Assembly (NCBI GenBank): GCA_016936015.1
Contig: JAFGPV010000091.1
Span: 56,687 to 120,686, forward strand
Direction of reading: 5' to 3'
From: Pirellulales bacterium
Lineage (GTDB): Bacteria; Planctomycetota; Planctomycetia; Pirellulales; Thermoguttaceae
Length of the DNA stretch: 64,000 nt
The notes below the pieces were generated by a model, which made no database searches, was not told where the DNA came from, and saw only the letters and a list, made by a program, of their open reading frames with translations. The position numbers and the translations under genes were made by a program. Shown piece after piece: positions 8,672 through 18,200 of the stretch; the first letter of the stretch is position 1, and each line of letters starts with the position of its first letter.

Positions 8672-9748
8672 TTACCCCTCGAAACCGCCGAACGTCTCGC
8701 GCTGTTCCTGGCGTTGGTACTCCAGCAGGGCGTCGATGACGGGATGGAGGTTGCCGGTCATCACGCTGTCGAGTTTGTAGAGGTCCAGGCCGATGCGGTG
8801 GTCGGTCAGCCGGTTTTGGGGAAAATTGTAGGTGCGGATCCGCTGGCTGCGGTCGCCGGAGCCGATCTTGCTCTTCCGCTCGTCGGACCGTTTTTTATGC
8901 TCCTCCTCGCGGATTTTTTCGTAGATCCGGGTCTTCAGCACGCGGAGGGCCTTGGCCAGGTTCTTGTGCTGGCTCTTCTCGTCCTGGCAGGAGACGACGA
9001 TGCCGGTTTCGTAGTGGGTCAGGCGAATGGCGGAGGCGGTTTTGTTGACGTGCTGTCCGCCGGGGCCGCTGGCGTGGAAGATGTCCTTGCGGTAGTCGTC
9101 GGGCTTCAACTCGATTTCCACGTCCTCCGGCTCGGCCATGACGGCCACGGTGGCGGCGGAGGTGTGGACCCGGCCCTTGGCCTCGGTCTCGGGGACGCGC
9201 TGCACGCGGTGGCCGCCGCTTTCAAACTGCAATTGGCGATAGACCCCCTCGCCTTCGATGCCGAGGATGATCTCCTTGAACCCGCCCAATTCCGTGGGAT
9301 TCATGTCGAGGATCTCGATTTTCCAGCGGTGGTCCTCGGCGTAGCGGCGGTACATTTCGTAGAGGTCGCGGGCGAACAGGGCCGCTTCTTCGCCGCCGGT
9401 GCCCGCCCGGATTTCCAGGATGCAGTGCGTGCGGTTGGCGTCCTCGCCGCCGACGGTCATGTCGAGCAACTCGTTCCAATACCGCTCGCGCTCTTCCTTC
9501 AGTTGGAGCAATTCGGCCTCGGCCAGGTCGCGGAGTTCCGGATCGTCGCCGTCGGCCATCTCCCGGGCCTCGCGGATCTGGGCGTTGAGCTTTTTGAACT
9601 GGCGATACTTGGTGGCCAGCTTGGCCAAAGTGCCGTGCTCCCGGGCGACGGCCGTCAGGCGCGCGGGATTGGCCAGGACTTCCGGCGCAAGCATGAGCCG
9701 TTCCAACTCTTCAAAGCGTTTGAGCTTTTCTTCCAGGGGATTGGCCAT
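8672..9748 (-). CDS. prfA: Peptide chain release factor 1
   Basis: 358 residues from the ATG at 9748; the reading frame upstream of that ATG is repeat sequence. The GGQ peptidyl-hydrolysis motif is at 230-232 in [10 protein letters not shown]. The codon-recognition tripeptide position reads PET (186-188) in the PxT form of RF1 rather than the SPF of RF2. RF1 terminates translation at UAA and UAG. Its methyltransferase gene prmC follows on the same strand, and rpmE lies just upstream, an arrangement common in many bacteria. The start gives a normal RF1 length. Confidence 0.96.
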   Translation of the reverse strand: MANPLEEKLKRFEELERLMLAPEVLANPARLTAVAREHGTLAKLATKYRQFKKLNAQIREAREMADGDDPELRDLAEAELLQLKEERERYWNELLDMTVGGEDANRTHCILEIRAGTGGEEAALFARDLYEMYRRYAEDHRWKIEILDMNPTELGGFKEIILGIEGEGVYRQLQFESGGHRVQRVPETEAKGRVHTSAATVAVMAEPEDVEIELKPDDYRKDIFHASGPGGQHVNKTASAIRLTHYETGIVVSCQDEKSQHKNLAKALRVLKTRIYEKIREEEHKKRSDERKSKIGSGDRSQRIRTYNFPQNRLTDHRIGLDLYKLDSVMTGNLHPVIDALLEYQRQEQRETFGGFEG

Positions 9749-9753
9749 AAGAA

Positions 9754-9820
9754 ATCGTTGGTCGCGGGTCGTCGGTCGTCGGTCGATAGCGACCAACGAC
9801 CGACGACCCACGACCGACGA
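9754..9820. repeat. Inverted repeat of CGACCGACGACC-type units
   Basis: GTTGGTCGCGGGTCGTCGGT on the left pairs with ACCGACGACCCACGACC units on the right. It occupies the gap between rpmE and prfA. Confidence 0.75.
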
Positions 9821-9834
9821 AATAAAGAACGGAC

Positions 9835-10101
9835 TTACGTTTCCGCGGTTCCGGTTTCCGTGGCGGCGGCGGCCTTTTTGCCCCGTTTCAGGCTGGAGTA
9901 GCCGGTGGCGGCGAATTTCCTTTGGAATTTTTCGATCCGTCCCGCCGTATCCACGTATTTGAGCTTGCCGGTGTAGAACGGATGGCAGGCGTTGCAGATA
10001 TCGACCTTCAATTCCGGCACCGTGCTCCGCGTGAGGAAACTGTTGCCGCAGCCGCAGGTGACCTTGGTGGTCATGTATTTCGGATGGATCTTTTCCTTCA
10101 T
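9835..10101 (-). CDS. rpmE: 50S ribosomal protein L31
   Basis: 88 residues from the ATG at 10101, where MKEKIHPKY is the standard L31 opening; the seven upstream codons in frame are not part of the family. Cysteines in CGCGN and in [12 protein letters not shown] form the zinc-ribbon (C+) version, and [16 protein letters not shown] is diagnostic. The C-terminus carries an Ala/Thr-rich tail. A modest AAGGAAC stands before the start. First gene of a minus-strand rpmE-prfA-prmC run. Confidence 0.95.
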   Translation of the reverse strand: MKEKIHPKYMTTKVTCGCGNSFLTRSTVPELKVDICNACHPFYTGKLKYVDTAGRIEKFQRKFAATGYSSLKRGKKAAAATETGTAET

Positions 10102-10393
10102 GGGGGCGTTCCTTGATAGCATTCCCGCAATTCTGGGTGGAACTTGTTTTTCACAAACTCATAAGTTTAGCAAAGAATTCTCAGCCCGACAAGAGGCGTC
10201 TGGGGTCACGCCCCCCCTCCCGGTTAGTGGAATCAGGACGATTAATCACATCTTTCGGAGGGGTGAGTAAGCTGCCCCACTCAGGGTGATTTTGCAGTTT
10301 ATTGGGGGGGAAATCCCAAGATTTCATGCACCTCAAGCTAAATTTGACTGAGAACTTCCTTTTGAACAATCGAACCACTAAAGGAATCGAATC

Positions 10394-10645
10394 ATGTCTC
10401 AGGTACCCCATCCTTCCATTATCGATCTCCCGCCCGCCGATTTTTTCGAACGGCGGCAACCCGACGCCGCCGACGGGCCGCCGGGAGTGGAACGCCGGCA
10501 GTTCGTCAATTCGCACTCCGACCTTTCGCCGGAAGCGGCCGATCTGGCCCAGGCGATTGATCAATACAAGATCTCGCACCGCCGCCGGTTCATCACCTAT
10601 GAAGAAATGCTGATGGTCCTCAAATCGCTGGGATATCACCGGTAA
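10394..10645 (+). CDS. Small conserved-looking hypothetical protein
   Basis: 83 residues. AAGGA lies eight bases before the ATG, and codon use matches the neighbours, so I take it as real. The N-terminal half is Pro/Asp-rich and probably disordered. The C-terminal half (about 48-83) looks like two short helices with a basic patch HRRRF and the ending YEEMLMVLKSLGYHR. I do not recognise a named family; a small DNA- or RNA-binding or regulatory role is only a guess. It stands alone, divergent from rpmE, and is followed by a family B palindrome. Confidence 0.7.
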   Translation: MSQVPHPSIIDLPPADFFERRQPDAADGPPGVERRQFVNSHSDLSPEAADLAQAIDQYKISHRRRFITYEEMLMVLKSLGYHR

Positions 10646-10670
10646 GGAGCTGCCAGACAATCCCGAATTT

Positions 10671-10728
10671 GCAGGAGGCGACTCCTGCCGCCGATGGTTT
10701 GCTTTCGGCGACGGGAGCCGCCTCCTAC
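10671..10728. repeat. Palindromic repeat, family B copy 2
   Basis: Arms GGAGGCGACTCCTGCCGCCG and CGGGAGCCGCCTCC, close to copy 1 at 275-343. It separates the small hypothetical gene from the convergent ABC permease gene and may terminate both. Confidence 0.85.
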
Positions 10729-10742
10729 AACCAGAGTGTCTC

Positions 10743-12635
10743 TCATCCCTCTTCGAGCGTCGTTCGGCCGGTGGCGACGTCGAATTCGTACAGGGCGGGC
10801 ACCAGCAGCGCGGCGGTGGTGAAACCGTAGGCCGCCACGATGGTGAAAAAGACGGCCAAGGGCGAACCGAGCAGGTAGCTGGTCACCGCGTAAAAGGTGG
10901 CGAAGGGGCACAGGAACGAGGCCACGCCAATGGCCGTCGAGGGATTCCGGGCGCCGAGCACCACGTACAGGCCCGCCCCGCCGAGCACCATGTAGGCGAA
11001 AAAGGGGATGAACTGGGCCTGGAAGGAATCGCTCAAGGCGAGCATGATCCTCATGCAGGCAGCCATGCCGATCGTCAAAAAGAACAACGTGCCCAGGCTG
11101 ACGCCCACGGCGCTGCCGGTGTTTTCATAAGTCATTCCCGCGTGGAGCCCCAGCACTGCGCAAAAAGCGAAGACGGTTGTCAGTCCCAGGAGCAGAAAGA
11201 GGGCGTTTTCCGCCGAAAAGACGCCGTAGAATCCCAGATACGCCAACAGCAGCAACGGGAGCAGAATGATTTCTTTCGTGTTATAAAGCACGCCTCCCAG
11301 CTTGCCGAAGACGATCTCTTGAGGCGTCAGGTCGGTGACCAGTAGCAGGTCCAAGGCCTTCACGTCGCGTTCGCTGGTCAAGGCGGTGACGGCCTGGGCA
11401 TTGACGAGGATCAGGCTCAGCAGCAACAGGGGGACCAGCACCGCGGCGCCAGAGGCATGCGCCGTCCACTGCCCGGTACTCATCAGCCAGTACACTCCGG
11501 CGACGGCCAGGGCAAACAGCAGCCAATACGCCAGGCGAATCAGGAGGATTTTCCGGCCGTAGGCCCAGGTGCGGATTTCCCGCCAGAGAATCGGATTATC
11601 CCAGACCGTTCGCGTGCGGGAGCGCGACGCCGCCGCGGCTTGTTGGATCGGGACACCGGCGGGCGCGTCCGGCGATTCCTGCCGCCGTTGCCAGGTGGTG
11701 AGCTTTTCTTTCCATCCGCCCGGGACGCTTTCCGATCCTGCAGCGTCGGGCCGCGGAGACGCCGGTTCCGCCCCGGGGGCCTCGGCAGAGGTCCGTTCCT
11801 CTTCCGCAATCACGGGGGCGGCGTCCGGGGTGGCATTCCACCGCCGCACGCCGGCGATGGCGACGAGATTCAACACTCCGGCCGCGGCCAACGAGACGGC
11901 GAGGAATAGAAACACCGGCGTCTGCAAGGGGCCGAGGGCCGGGACGGGATCGGCAAAGGGGCGCATCGCCTCGATGACCGCCCGCCAGGGACTGACGCCG
12001 GTGGCCCAGACCCGGCAGGAGACGCCGCCGAGTTCCTGGCCCAGGACGCCCGAGGCCAGGATCTCGCCCGCCGCCAGCCAAAAGACGAGCGCGAAGATCG
12101 TCAGCGCCAGGGCCTGAAAGGTTTTGTCCCGCCAGAGCGCAGAGACCGAACCGAGGCTTCCGCACAGCAACACGCTGGCGACGGTCACGGCATAAACCCG
12201 CGCAATCTGCGCCCCGGAAATCCCTCCTAACATGGCCAGCGCCAAAAAGACGGGCACGGAGGCCAGGAGCATGACCAACACGTAGAGCACGACCGCCAGC
12301 CACTTGCCCAGGACGATCTCACAGTTCGTCAGCCGGGTCAGCAGCAGGAGCAACAGGGTGCGGCGGTCCTTTTCCTGGGCGACGGCGGCCGCGGTGACCA
12401 CCGCCGCAAAAAACGCCGCCCACGCCATTTGCAAGGGGGCGAAAATCTGGAAGAGGATCGTCCCAAACCGGGCGTAATCCCCCAGATCGCGAATCCGCTG
12501 CGTGCCGCTGAGCACCCACCAGGCGGTGGCGATCAGGACCAGCAACGCCGTCACGTAGACCGTCCGCAGGATATAGATCCGATTGCGGCGCGGCGCGATG
12601 ACGACCTCGCGTTGAAAGACGGGTCCGATAAACAA
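10743..12635 (-). CDS. ABC-2 type transporter permease with two permease modules
   Basis: 630 residues. The N-terminal module starts with GPVFQREVVIAPRR and has about six membrane segments to residue 260. A soluble Pro/Ala-rich linker (about 275-340) follows, then a second module with the WREIRTWAYGRKILL entry helix and another six or so segments. Both halves show the ABC-2 pattern of an amphipathic N-terminal helix followed by hydrophobic helices (EKDRRTLLLLLL in the first, ERDVKALDLLLV in the second). The nucleotide-binding subunit is not adjacent. The substrate is unknown; planctomycetes have several such fused permeases of gliding/Gld-like or multidrug type. Confidence 0.82.
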   Translation of the reverse strand: MFIGPVFQREVVIAPRRNRIYILRTVYVTALLVLIATAWWVLSGTQRIRDLGDYARFGTILFQIFAPLQMAWAAFFAAVVTAAAVAQEKDRRTLLLLLLTRLTNCEIVLGKWLAVVLYVLVMLLASVPVFLALAMLGGISGAQIARVYAVTVASVLLCGSLGSVSALWRDKTFQALALTIFALVFWLAAGEILASGVLGQELGGVSCRVWATGVSPWRAVIEAMRPFADPVPALGPLQTPVFLFLAVSLAAAGVLNLVAIAGVRRWNATPDAAPVIAEEERTSAEAPGAEPASPRPDAAGSESVPGGWKEKLTTWQRRQESPDAPAGVPIQQAAAASRSRTRTVWDNPILWREIRTWAYGRKILLIRLAYWLLFALAVAGVYWLMSTGQWTAHASGAAVLVPLLLLSLILVNAQAVTALTSERDVKALDLLLVTDLTPQEIVFGKLGGVLYNTKEIILLPLLLLAYLGFYGVFSAENALFLLLGLTTVFAFCAVLGLHAGMTYENTGSAVGVSLGTLFFLTIGMAACMRIMLALSDSFQAQFIPFFAYMVLGGAGLYVVLGARNPSTAIGVASFLCPFATFYAVTSYLLGSPLAVFFTIVAAYGFTTAALLVPALYEFDVATGRTTLEEG

Positions 12636-12796
12636 TGCTTTTCTCCCTCGGCGTGGGGGAATCCCCTGGATAGTCCTTTCCCTTTAATCCTAATAGAAAA
12701 GTACAGGGCCGTGAACCCTGAATGTGCGAAAATGAACGGCGGAGACGGTGGCTGCGGAATGTTCATTGAGTATCCGATTATTCAAAGTCGCATTCA

Positions 12797-12864
12797 CTAG
12801 CCGGCGGCTAACAGCCGCCGTGGGACATTCCGGTATCTCTCGGCGGTTGTTAGCCGCCGGCTAG
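12797..12864. repeat. Palindromic repeat, family A copy 3
   Basis: Near-perfect hairpin with arms CTAGCCGGCGGCTAACAGCC and GGTTGTTAGCCGCCGGCTAG. It lies between the ABC permease and the next minus-strand gene. The rest of 12636-12893 shows nothing recognisable. Confidence 0.92.
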
Positions 12865-12893
12865 TCGAGGTGACTTGAAGATGCGGGGGCTCT

Positions 12894-13718
12894 CTAGCGT
12901 CTTGCGGTCCGCACGGTTGGGGATTCTTTCAAGAGATCGTCGATCATTCCTTGGGCGTCCTGGGCGGCGTTCATCAGCCGATGGAGCCAGAGGGAGCGGA
13001 ACAGCCCCGTCGAATCGAACAGTTCGGCGGGAAAGAAGGCGAGGATGCCGGCGGCGATCCGGGCGTTCAGGTCGGCGTTGGGACTTTCCGCGGCCAATCC
13101 CTCCCGGAACGCGGCGCGGAGCGAGGCGAGCACCAGCGGCCAGGCCTGGTGTCCGCCCGGCTGTTGACGCCGATAGTTCAGATCCTGGGCGAAATCGTCC
13201 GCCCGTTGCCGGTCGAAAACGAATTCGTCGATCGGGTGCAATCCGGCCAGATAGCCGAGCAACAGATCGGTCCAACGCTCGCAACGGAGGCGGAACTGAT
13301 TGAGCAGGAGAATCATGGGGACATCGAGCACGCCGGGGCGGAGCAGCAACGTCAACATCCGATGTCGCGTCTCCCAGTGGCCCAGGAGCACGCTCCGCGC
13401 GATCGGTTCCGCTTCGCCGGTCCGATGCGTCCGGTCGTGGGCGCAGAGAACGACGGTCCACACGCGGAGCAGGATCTCGCCGGCGAGGATCTCTTCGGCT
13501 ACGCCCCGCAGCGCCGGCCACGGCGTCGGGAGATTCGCCGGGAACCGCTCGCCCACGGCATAGGCCCGCAGGGCGTGGCTCCATCGGTCCAACCGGATCT
13601 TCGAGGCCGTCCAGTATTCTTCCAGCCCGCTGGAAGACAGCCGCGGCACCTGCCGGACCAGCACCGGTCCCTGGGCGGAGACGATCGCAGCCAATTCGAC
13701 TAATTCACGGGCCTGCAT
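12894..13718 (-). CDS. Hypothetical helical protein
   Basis: 274 residues from the ATG at 13718. The frame stays open to 14000, but the upstream part runs through a family A palindrome and lacks the GC-rich codon pattern. The protein is rich in Leu, Ala and Arg and predicted to be almost wholly alpha-helical, with no signal peptide or clear membrane segment. Blocks include RSVLLGHWETRHRML, LLLNQFRLRCERWTDLLL and LFRSLWLHRLMNAAQDA. I do not recognise the family. It is monocistronic and divergent from the RhaT-like gene across about 400 bases that hold a family A repeat. Confidence 0.65.
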   Translation of the reverse strand: MQARELVELAAIVSAQGPVLVRQVPRLSSSGLEEYWTASKIRLDRWSHALRAYAVGERFPANLPTPWPALRGVAEEILAGEILLRVWTVVLCAHDRTHRTGEAEPIARSVLLGHWETRHRMLTLLLRPGVLDVPMILLLNQFRLRCERWTDLLLGYLAGLHPIDEFVFDRQRADDFAQDLNYRRQQPGGHQAWPLVLASLRAAFREGLAAESPNADLNARIAAGILAFFPAELFDSTGLFRSLWLHRLMNAAQDAQGMIDDLLKESPTVRTARR

Positions 13719-13978
13719 GGAAAGGAAAAGCTTAACGGACAAGCAAGGGCGGCATTCCATTTGTTTAAGCGGTTTGATACCGCAGAGAAATAAAGCAATC
13801 GCCGTGCCGGTTTTCCATGAATTATTGGGTTGCACTAACTGGCGTTTATCCAATGGCTTGCGACGGCGGTTTTTTCTGAAAAAGGAATTCCGGCCGCCGC
13901 CGTAGTGAAAAGTCAACAAGGCGTGTTCCTGCGATACGACGCCCGTGGAGAGTGGCAGGGAGAAAATAATCATCTCGG

Positions 13979-14047
13979 ATAGCCGGCGGCTAACAGCCAT
14001 CGTGAAGCCGGGAAAATCTCCCTCAGCGGCGGTTAGCCGCCGGCTAT
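13979..14047. repeat. Palindromic repeat, family A copy 4
   Basis: Arms ATAGCCGGCGGCTAACAGCC and GGCGGTTAGCCGCCGGCTAT around a diverged centre. It lies in the divergent gap between the helical hypothetical gene and the RhaT-like gene. The remainder of 13719-14116 shows no gene I can support. Confidence 0.9.
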
Positions 14048-14116
14048 TGAATCCGACCTTGATTGTCCGGGGAAAATCGAAAATGGTTGTCCTTGACAGG
14101 CTCCCGAGAGGCCGAT

Positions 14117-15238
14117 ATGAATGATCTTTTCGTCTCCTCTTCTCATCAATCGGGAATCGAAGAAATGGCGGCTCCTCCGATCGCTCCGCAACCGGTTCTG
14201 GGCGCAGGCATTCACACCCTGAATGCGCTCTTCGGCGCTACGTGTTACGCGCCGCAGAAATACATCCGCCGCTGGTCCTGGGAGACCTACTGGTTGACCC
14301 AGGGGATTTGGTGCTGGTTGATCTGGCCAATCGTCGGCGCGGCGTTTACGATACCCCAGTTGGGCGCAGTGTTGGCCGAGGCCCCCAAGACGCCAATGCT
14401 GATCGCTTTTCTGATGGGGATGGTCTACGGTTTCGGAGCGGCGGCGTTTGGCATCGCCATCCGCTCGATCGGTTACGCCCTGACCTATGCCATTGCCATC
14501 GGTTTGTCCAGCGTTTTCGCGACTATCGTCCCGCCGTTGTGCCGCGGAGAGCTGGCCGATTTCCTTTCGAAGCCGGGAGCCGGATGGGTGCTGACGGGCA
14601 TCGTAGCCAGCGTGGCGGGCATCGCACTGTTCGGCGCGGCGGGCCGGCTGAAAGAAATCGACCTGCAAACGAAAAGCGAAAACCATAAGACCGAGGAATT
14701 CTCGCTCCTGAAGGGCGTGCTCCTCTCGATCGTGGCGGGGATCCTCGCCGGCGTCTACGGCTGCGCCCTCGACGTGGTGCAACCAGTCAAGGCGGTCGCT
14801 GAAAAATTCGGCGCCGGGCAATGGCAGGGGAACGTCGCGTACCTCTTCGTCAACACCGGCGCCTTCGTGACGACCTTCTTCTACTGCCTCTGGCTGGCCA
14901 AGAAGAACCGCTCCCTGGGCGAACTGACGCGGCTGAAGGCGGGACCGGAACGCTGGGGCCTGTGGGCCAATTACCTGCTGGCGTTCGTCACCGGCACGCT
15001 CTGGTACGCCCAGTTCTTCTTCTACAGCCCGGCGAACCTGCGGATGGGGAAATACGCCTTTACCAGTTGGGGCATCCAGATGAGCCTGGTTGTGTTGCTG
15101 AGCAACCTGCTGGGCGTGTTTCTGGGAGAATGGAAAGGGTGCCGCTCCCGAACGTGGTACATGCTCGTGGTGGCGCTAGTGGTCCTGATCTCCTCGCTGG
15201 TGATGATCACTTACGGAAATTCGCTCGGCTCGATGTAA
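14117..15238 (+). CDS. L-rhamnose/proton symporter (RhaT) family permease
   Basis: 373 residues from the ATG at 14117, preceded by GAGAGG at a good distance. About ten membrane segments are evident. RhaT-family signatures include an early NALFGATCYAPQKYIRRWSW segment and a C-terminal GEWKGC block followed by a final helix. RhaT takes up L-rhamnose, and in planctomycetes related permeases often serve rhamnose or fucose catabolism. Here no rhamnose-degrading genes are adjacent; the nearest sugar genes are the isomerase at 19706 and the LacI regulator at 24220. The substrate is therefore inferred from family only. It converges on hrpA with a 12-base gap. Confidence 0.85.
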   Translation: MNDLFVSSSHQSGIEEMAAPPIAPQPVLGAGIHTLNALFGATCYAPQKYIRRWSWETYWLTQGIWCWLIWPIVGAAFTIPQLGAVLAEAPKTPMLIAFLMGMVYGFGAAAFGIAIRSIGYALTYAIAIGLSSVFATIVPPLCRGELADFLSKPGAGWVLTGIVASVAGIALFGAAGRLKEIDLQTKSENHKTEEFSLLKGVLLSIVAGILAGVYGCALDVVQPVKAVAEKFGAGQWQGNVAYLFVNTGAFVTTFFYCLWLAKKNRSLGELTRLKAGPERWGLWANYLLAFVTGTLWYAQFFFYSPANLRMGKYAFTSWGIQMSLVVLLSNLLGVFLGEWKGCRSRTWYMLVVALVVLISSLVMITYGNSLGSM

Positions 15239-15250
15239 AAAAGACTGCCT

Positions 15251-18200
15251 TCACTCGCCGACAAGCGCCCACTGCCGGTCGAGGCGTTTTGCCGAGATGG
15301 GGATCGCGGTGCCGAGCTGCTGGGCGAACAGCGAGACGCGGAACTCTTCCAGATGCCAGCGGTAGCGTTCCAATTCGGGATCGGCGATTCCTCGTTGGGC
15401 ATGGGATTCGGCCCGTTGCCGGTAGCGCTCCCAGCGCGGTTGCAGTTCCTGCTCGAAGAGTTGCCGATCGCGGCCGAATCCACCGCCGCGGAGCCGATCC
15501 CAGCGGCTCACCATCGCCCGAAAATAACGCGGATAGTGGTCCAGCCACTCCCAGGGCGTTACAGTTAGAAAATCAGCGCCGGTCAGTTCCGCCATCTGCC
15601 CGCGCATGTCGTCCACAGCGTATTGCCACAACGGCGAGGCGGCTTGCTCCAACGCAAGTTGGGCCTGGTGGAAACTCTCGAACAACCGGGGCGCCAAGCC
15701 GGCAATCTCCTGCACGGCGCCGGCCAAACGCTCCCCGCCGCGGCGGAGCAAGGTCTCGAACTCGGTCTTTGTGCGTGGGAGGGCCTTCTCGGGCGCTGAA
15801 GGGGACAATCCCCTTTTTCCTTCGGAAAAATCCGGACCGTCCCCGAGGAACGCGCGGTCGGCCAGCAGTTCGGCCAACTGCCGCCGCAGGTCGACATGCT
15901 TCAGCGGAGCGGCATGGAGGAGCATGGTTTCCAGCCCGGGCAGCCACTGCACTTGGGCCTTCAATTCCCGCTGTGCGGCCAGGAAGCACAACCGGCGCAG
16001 TCCGCCGCGGCTGAGCCGTGCCGCCCGCTCCGGCGAATCCGCCAACTGCAGCGCGACGGAGTCACCGCCGTCGATCAGTGCTGGGTAGGCCGCCAGCGTC
16101 AGGCCGCCGCTCTTGACGGTTACCTGCTCGGGCAGTTCGCCGAAATCCCAGGCGGTGATCCCTTCACGGTTCCACCGCGGGGCGTCGATCCGCTCGAACC
16201 GGGCTACGGTTTCCGTTTGCAAGTCTTCGCGGAGCCGCTGCCAATCGCGGCCCTGAGCCAAGGTCTGTCCGTCGGCGCTGACGACCCGGAGATGCATCTG
16301 CAATTCGGCGGGGATTTTCTCCATCTGAAAATCCTCGGGCCGGATCGGTCGGCCCGCCAGTCGGCCGAGTTCCGCCGCCACCAATTCCCGGAAGTCGCCG
16401 GAACCAAAGCCGATCGTCCGGGCCACGGCCCGGGCGGTCTCGGGCACGGGAACCAGCGCCGTCCGCAGCGGCTTGGGCAACGACTTGATCAGCGCCGCCA
16501 CCTTGGCCTCGACCAGTCCCGGCACCAACCATCCCAGGCGGGGCGGCTCCGCACGGCCCAACGCCTCCACCGGAACGGCAACCGTCAGGCCGTCGTCTTC
16601 CGCCCCCGGCTCGAAGCAATACGCAACCGGCAGCGACGCACCGTCCAGCTCGACGGCGTCGGGAAACCGCTCCCCAACGGCCGGATCGAGGGCCGTGGCC
16701 AGCAGATCGGCTTCGGTCATGAACAATTGCCGGGCCTCTTCGCCGCCCGTGTCCTTCAGCCAGCGGTTCAACCGGGCCAGATCATACGCGTCGGCGGGGA
16801 TCCGCTGGTGATAAAACATGAACCGGGCCTGCTCGTCGCGGAGCAGATCGTGCCGCCGCATTTTGATCTGCAAGCGGTCCAATCGCTCGAAAAGCCGCCG
16901 ATTGTGTTCGAGATAATCCGCTTGGATTTTAACTTGTCCTTCGACCAGTCCGTGCCAGATCATCAGTTGCCGGGCATGGGCCGGATCGATCGGCCCGTAG
17001 GCCGTCGGCCGCCGCGGCACGATCACCAGCCCGAACAGCGAGACCCGTTCGAAGATCATCGCCGCACCCCGCTCCGGATCCCAATAAGGCTCCGAATAAC
17101 TGCGTTTAACCAGGTGCGGGGCCAGCGGCTCGATCCAGCGGGGGTCGATCCGGGCGGCGGTCCGGAGATAGCGGCGCGTGGTTTCGACGATCTCCGCGGC
17201 CACGATCCACTTGGGCGGATGATGAAACAGCGCCGAGCCGGGCCACACGTATCCCTTGCCGCCGCCGGCCGCCGTGTACTCGTAGTTCTCGCCCAGCCGG
17301 GCCACGTTGGCCAATAGGCCGGCCAGGATCGCACGGTGCACGGCGTCGCTTTTATTCTGTCCCCTCTCCCCTTGGGAGAGGGTTAGGGTGAGGGTGGTCC
17401 GGTGATCAATGACGTTTCGTTTGTGACTATTCCTCTCTTCACCCTCACCCCGACCCTCTCCGGGCACCGACCGAAGGTTGGTCGGAAGAGGGGAACGCGC
17501 GCCTTGCAATCCCGATTCAGCGGTCAGCTCCCGCAACTGCAAGTGGACGTCTACCCATTCCTTCATCCGGTTGAACGACAAAAAATTCTGCCGGCAGGCC
17601 TTGCGTAGCTGATTGCGGGAAAGCTTCCGCCGCAGGTTGTGGTAGAAATCCCAGAGTTTTAAATAATCGAGGAAATCGGAATTCAAAGTAGAAACGGCAT
17701 CTTGCCGTTTCTCGGCCTGGAAGCGGCGGGACGCCGCTTCTCCTTTGAGGATCGCGGCGTGGGCGGCGTCGGCCAGGGCGGCGGTCTCCGGCGGACGCTC
17801 GCGGGGATCGCGGACTTCCAACGCCGCGGCAATGATCAAGACTTCGGCCAGGCAGTTCTCGTCCGCGGCCGCCAGGATCATCCGCCCGATCCGCGGATCG
17901 ACCGGCAGCCGCGAGAGCTTCCGGCCCAACTCGGTCAGCTCGTACTTTGTAGAAGCGGCATCCTGCCGCTTCTGTTCCGGGAAGCGGCAAGATGCCGCTT
18001 CTACAATTGCGCCCAACTCGAACAGCGTCTTGTATCCGTCGCTGAGCGTGGCGGGCTTCGGCGGATCGAGGAACGGAAAATCCTCCGGCTCTCCGAGCTT
18101 CAAGGCCATGGTCTGGAGAATGACCGAGGCCAGGTTGCTGCGGAGGATTTCCGGGGTCGTGTAGCGGTCGCGGGTCTGATAGTCCTGCTGGCTGAACAAG

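Noticed and set aside
15896..17317. 473-codon open frame on the plus strand opposite hrpA
   Set aside because: It is antisense to a gene with complete helicase motifs. Low-complexity Arg/Gln/Pro composition is that of a shadow frame in GC-rich DNA.
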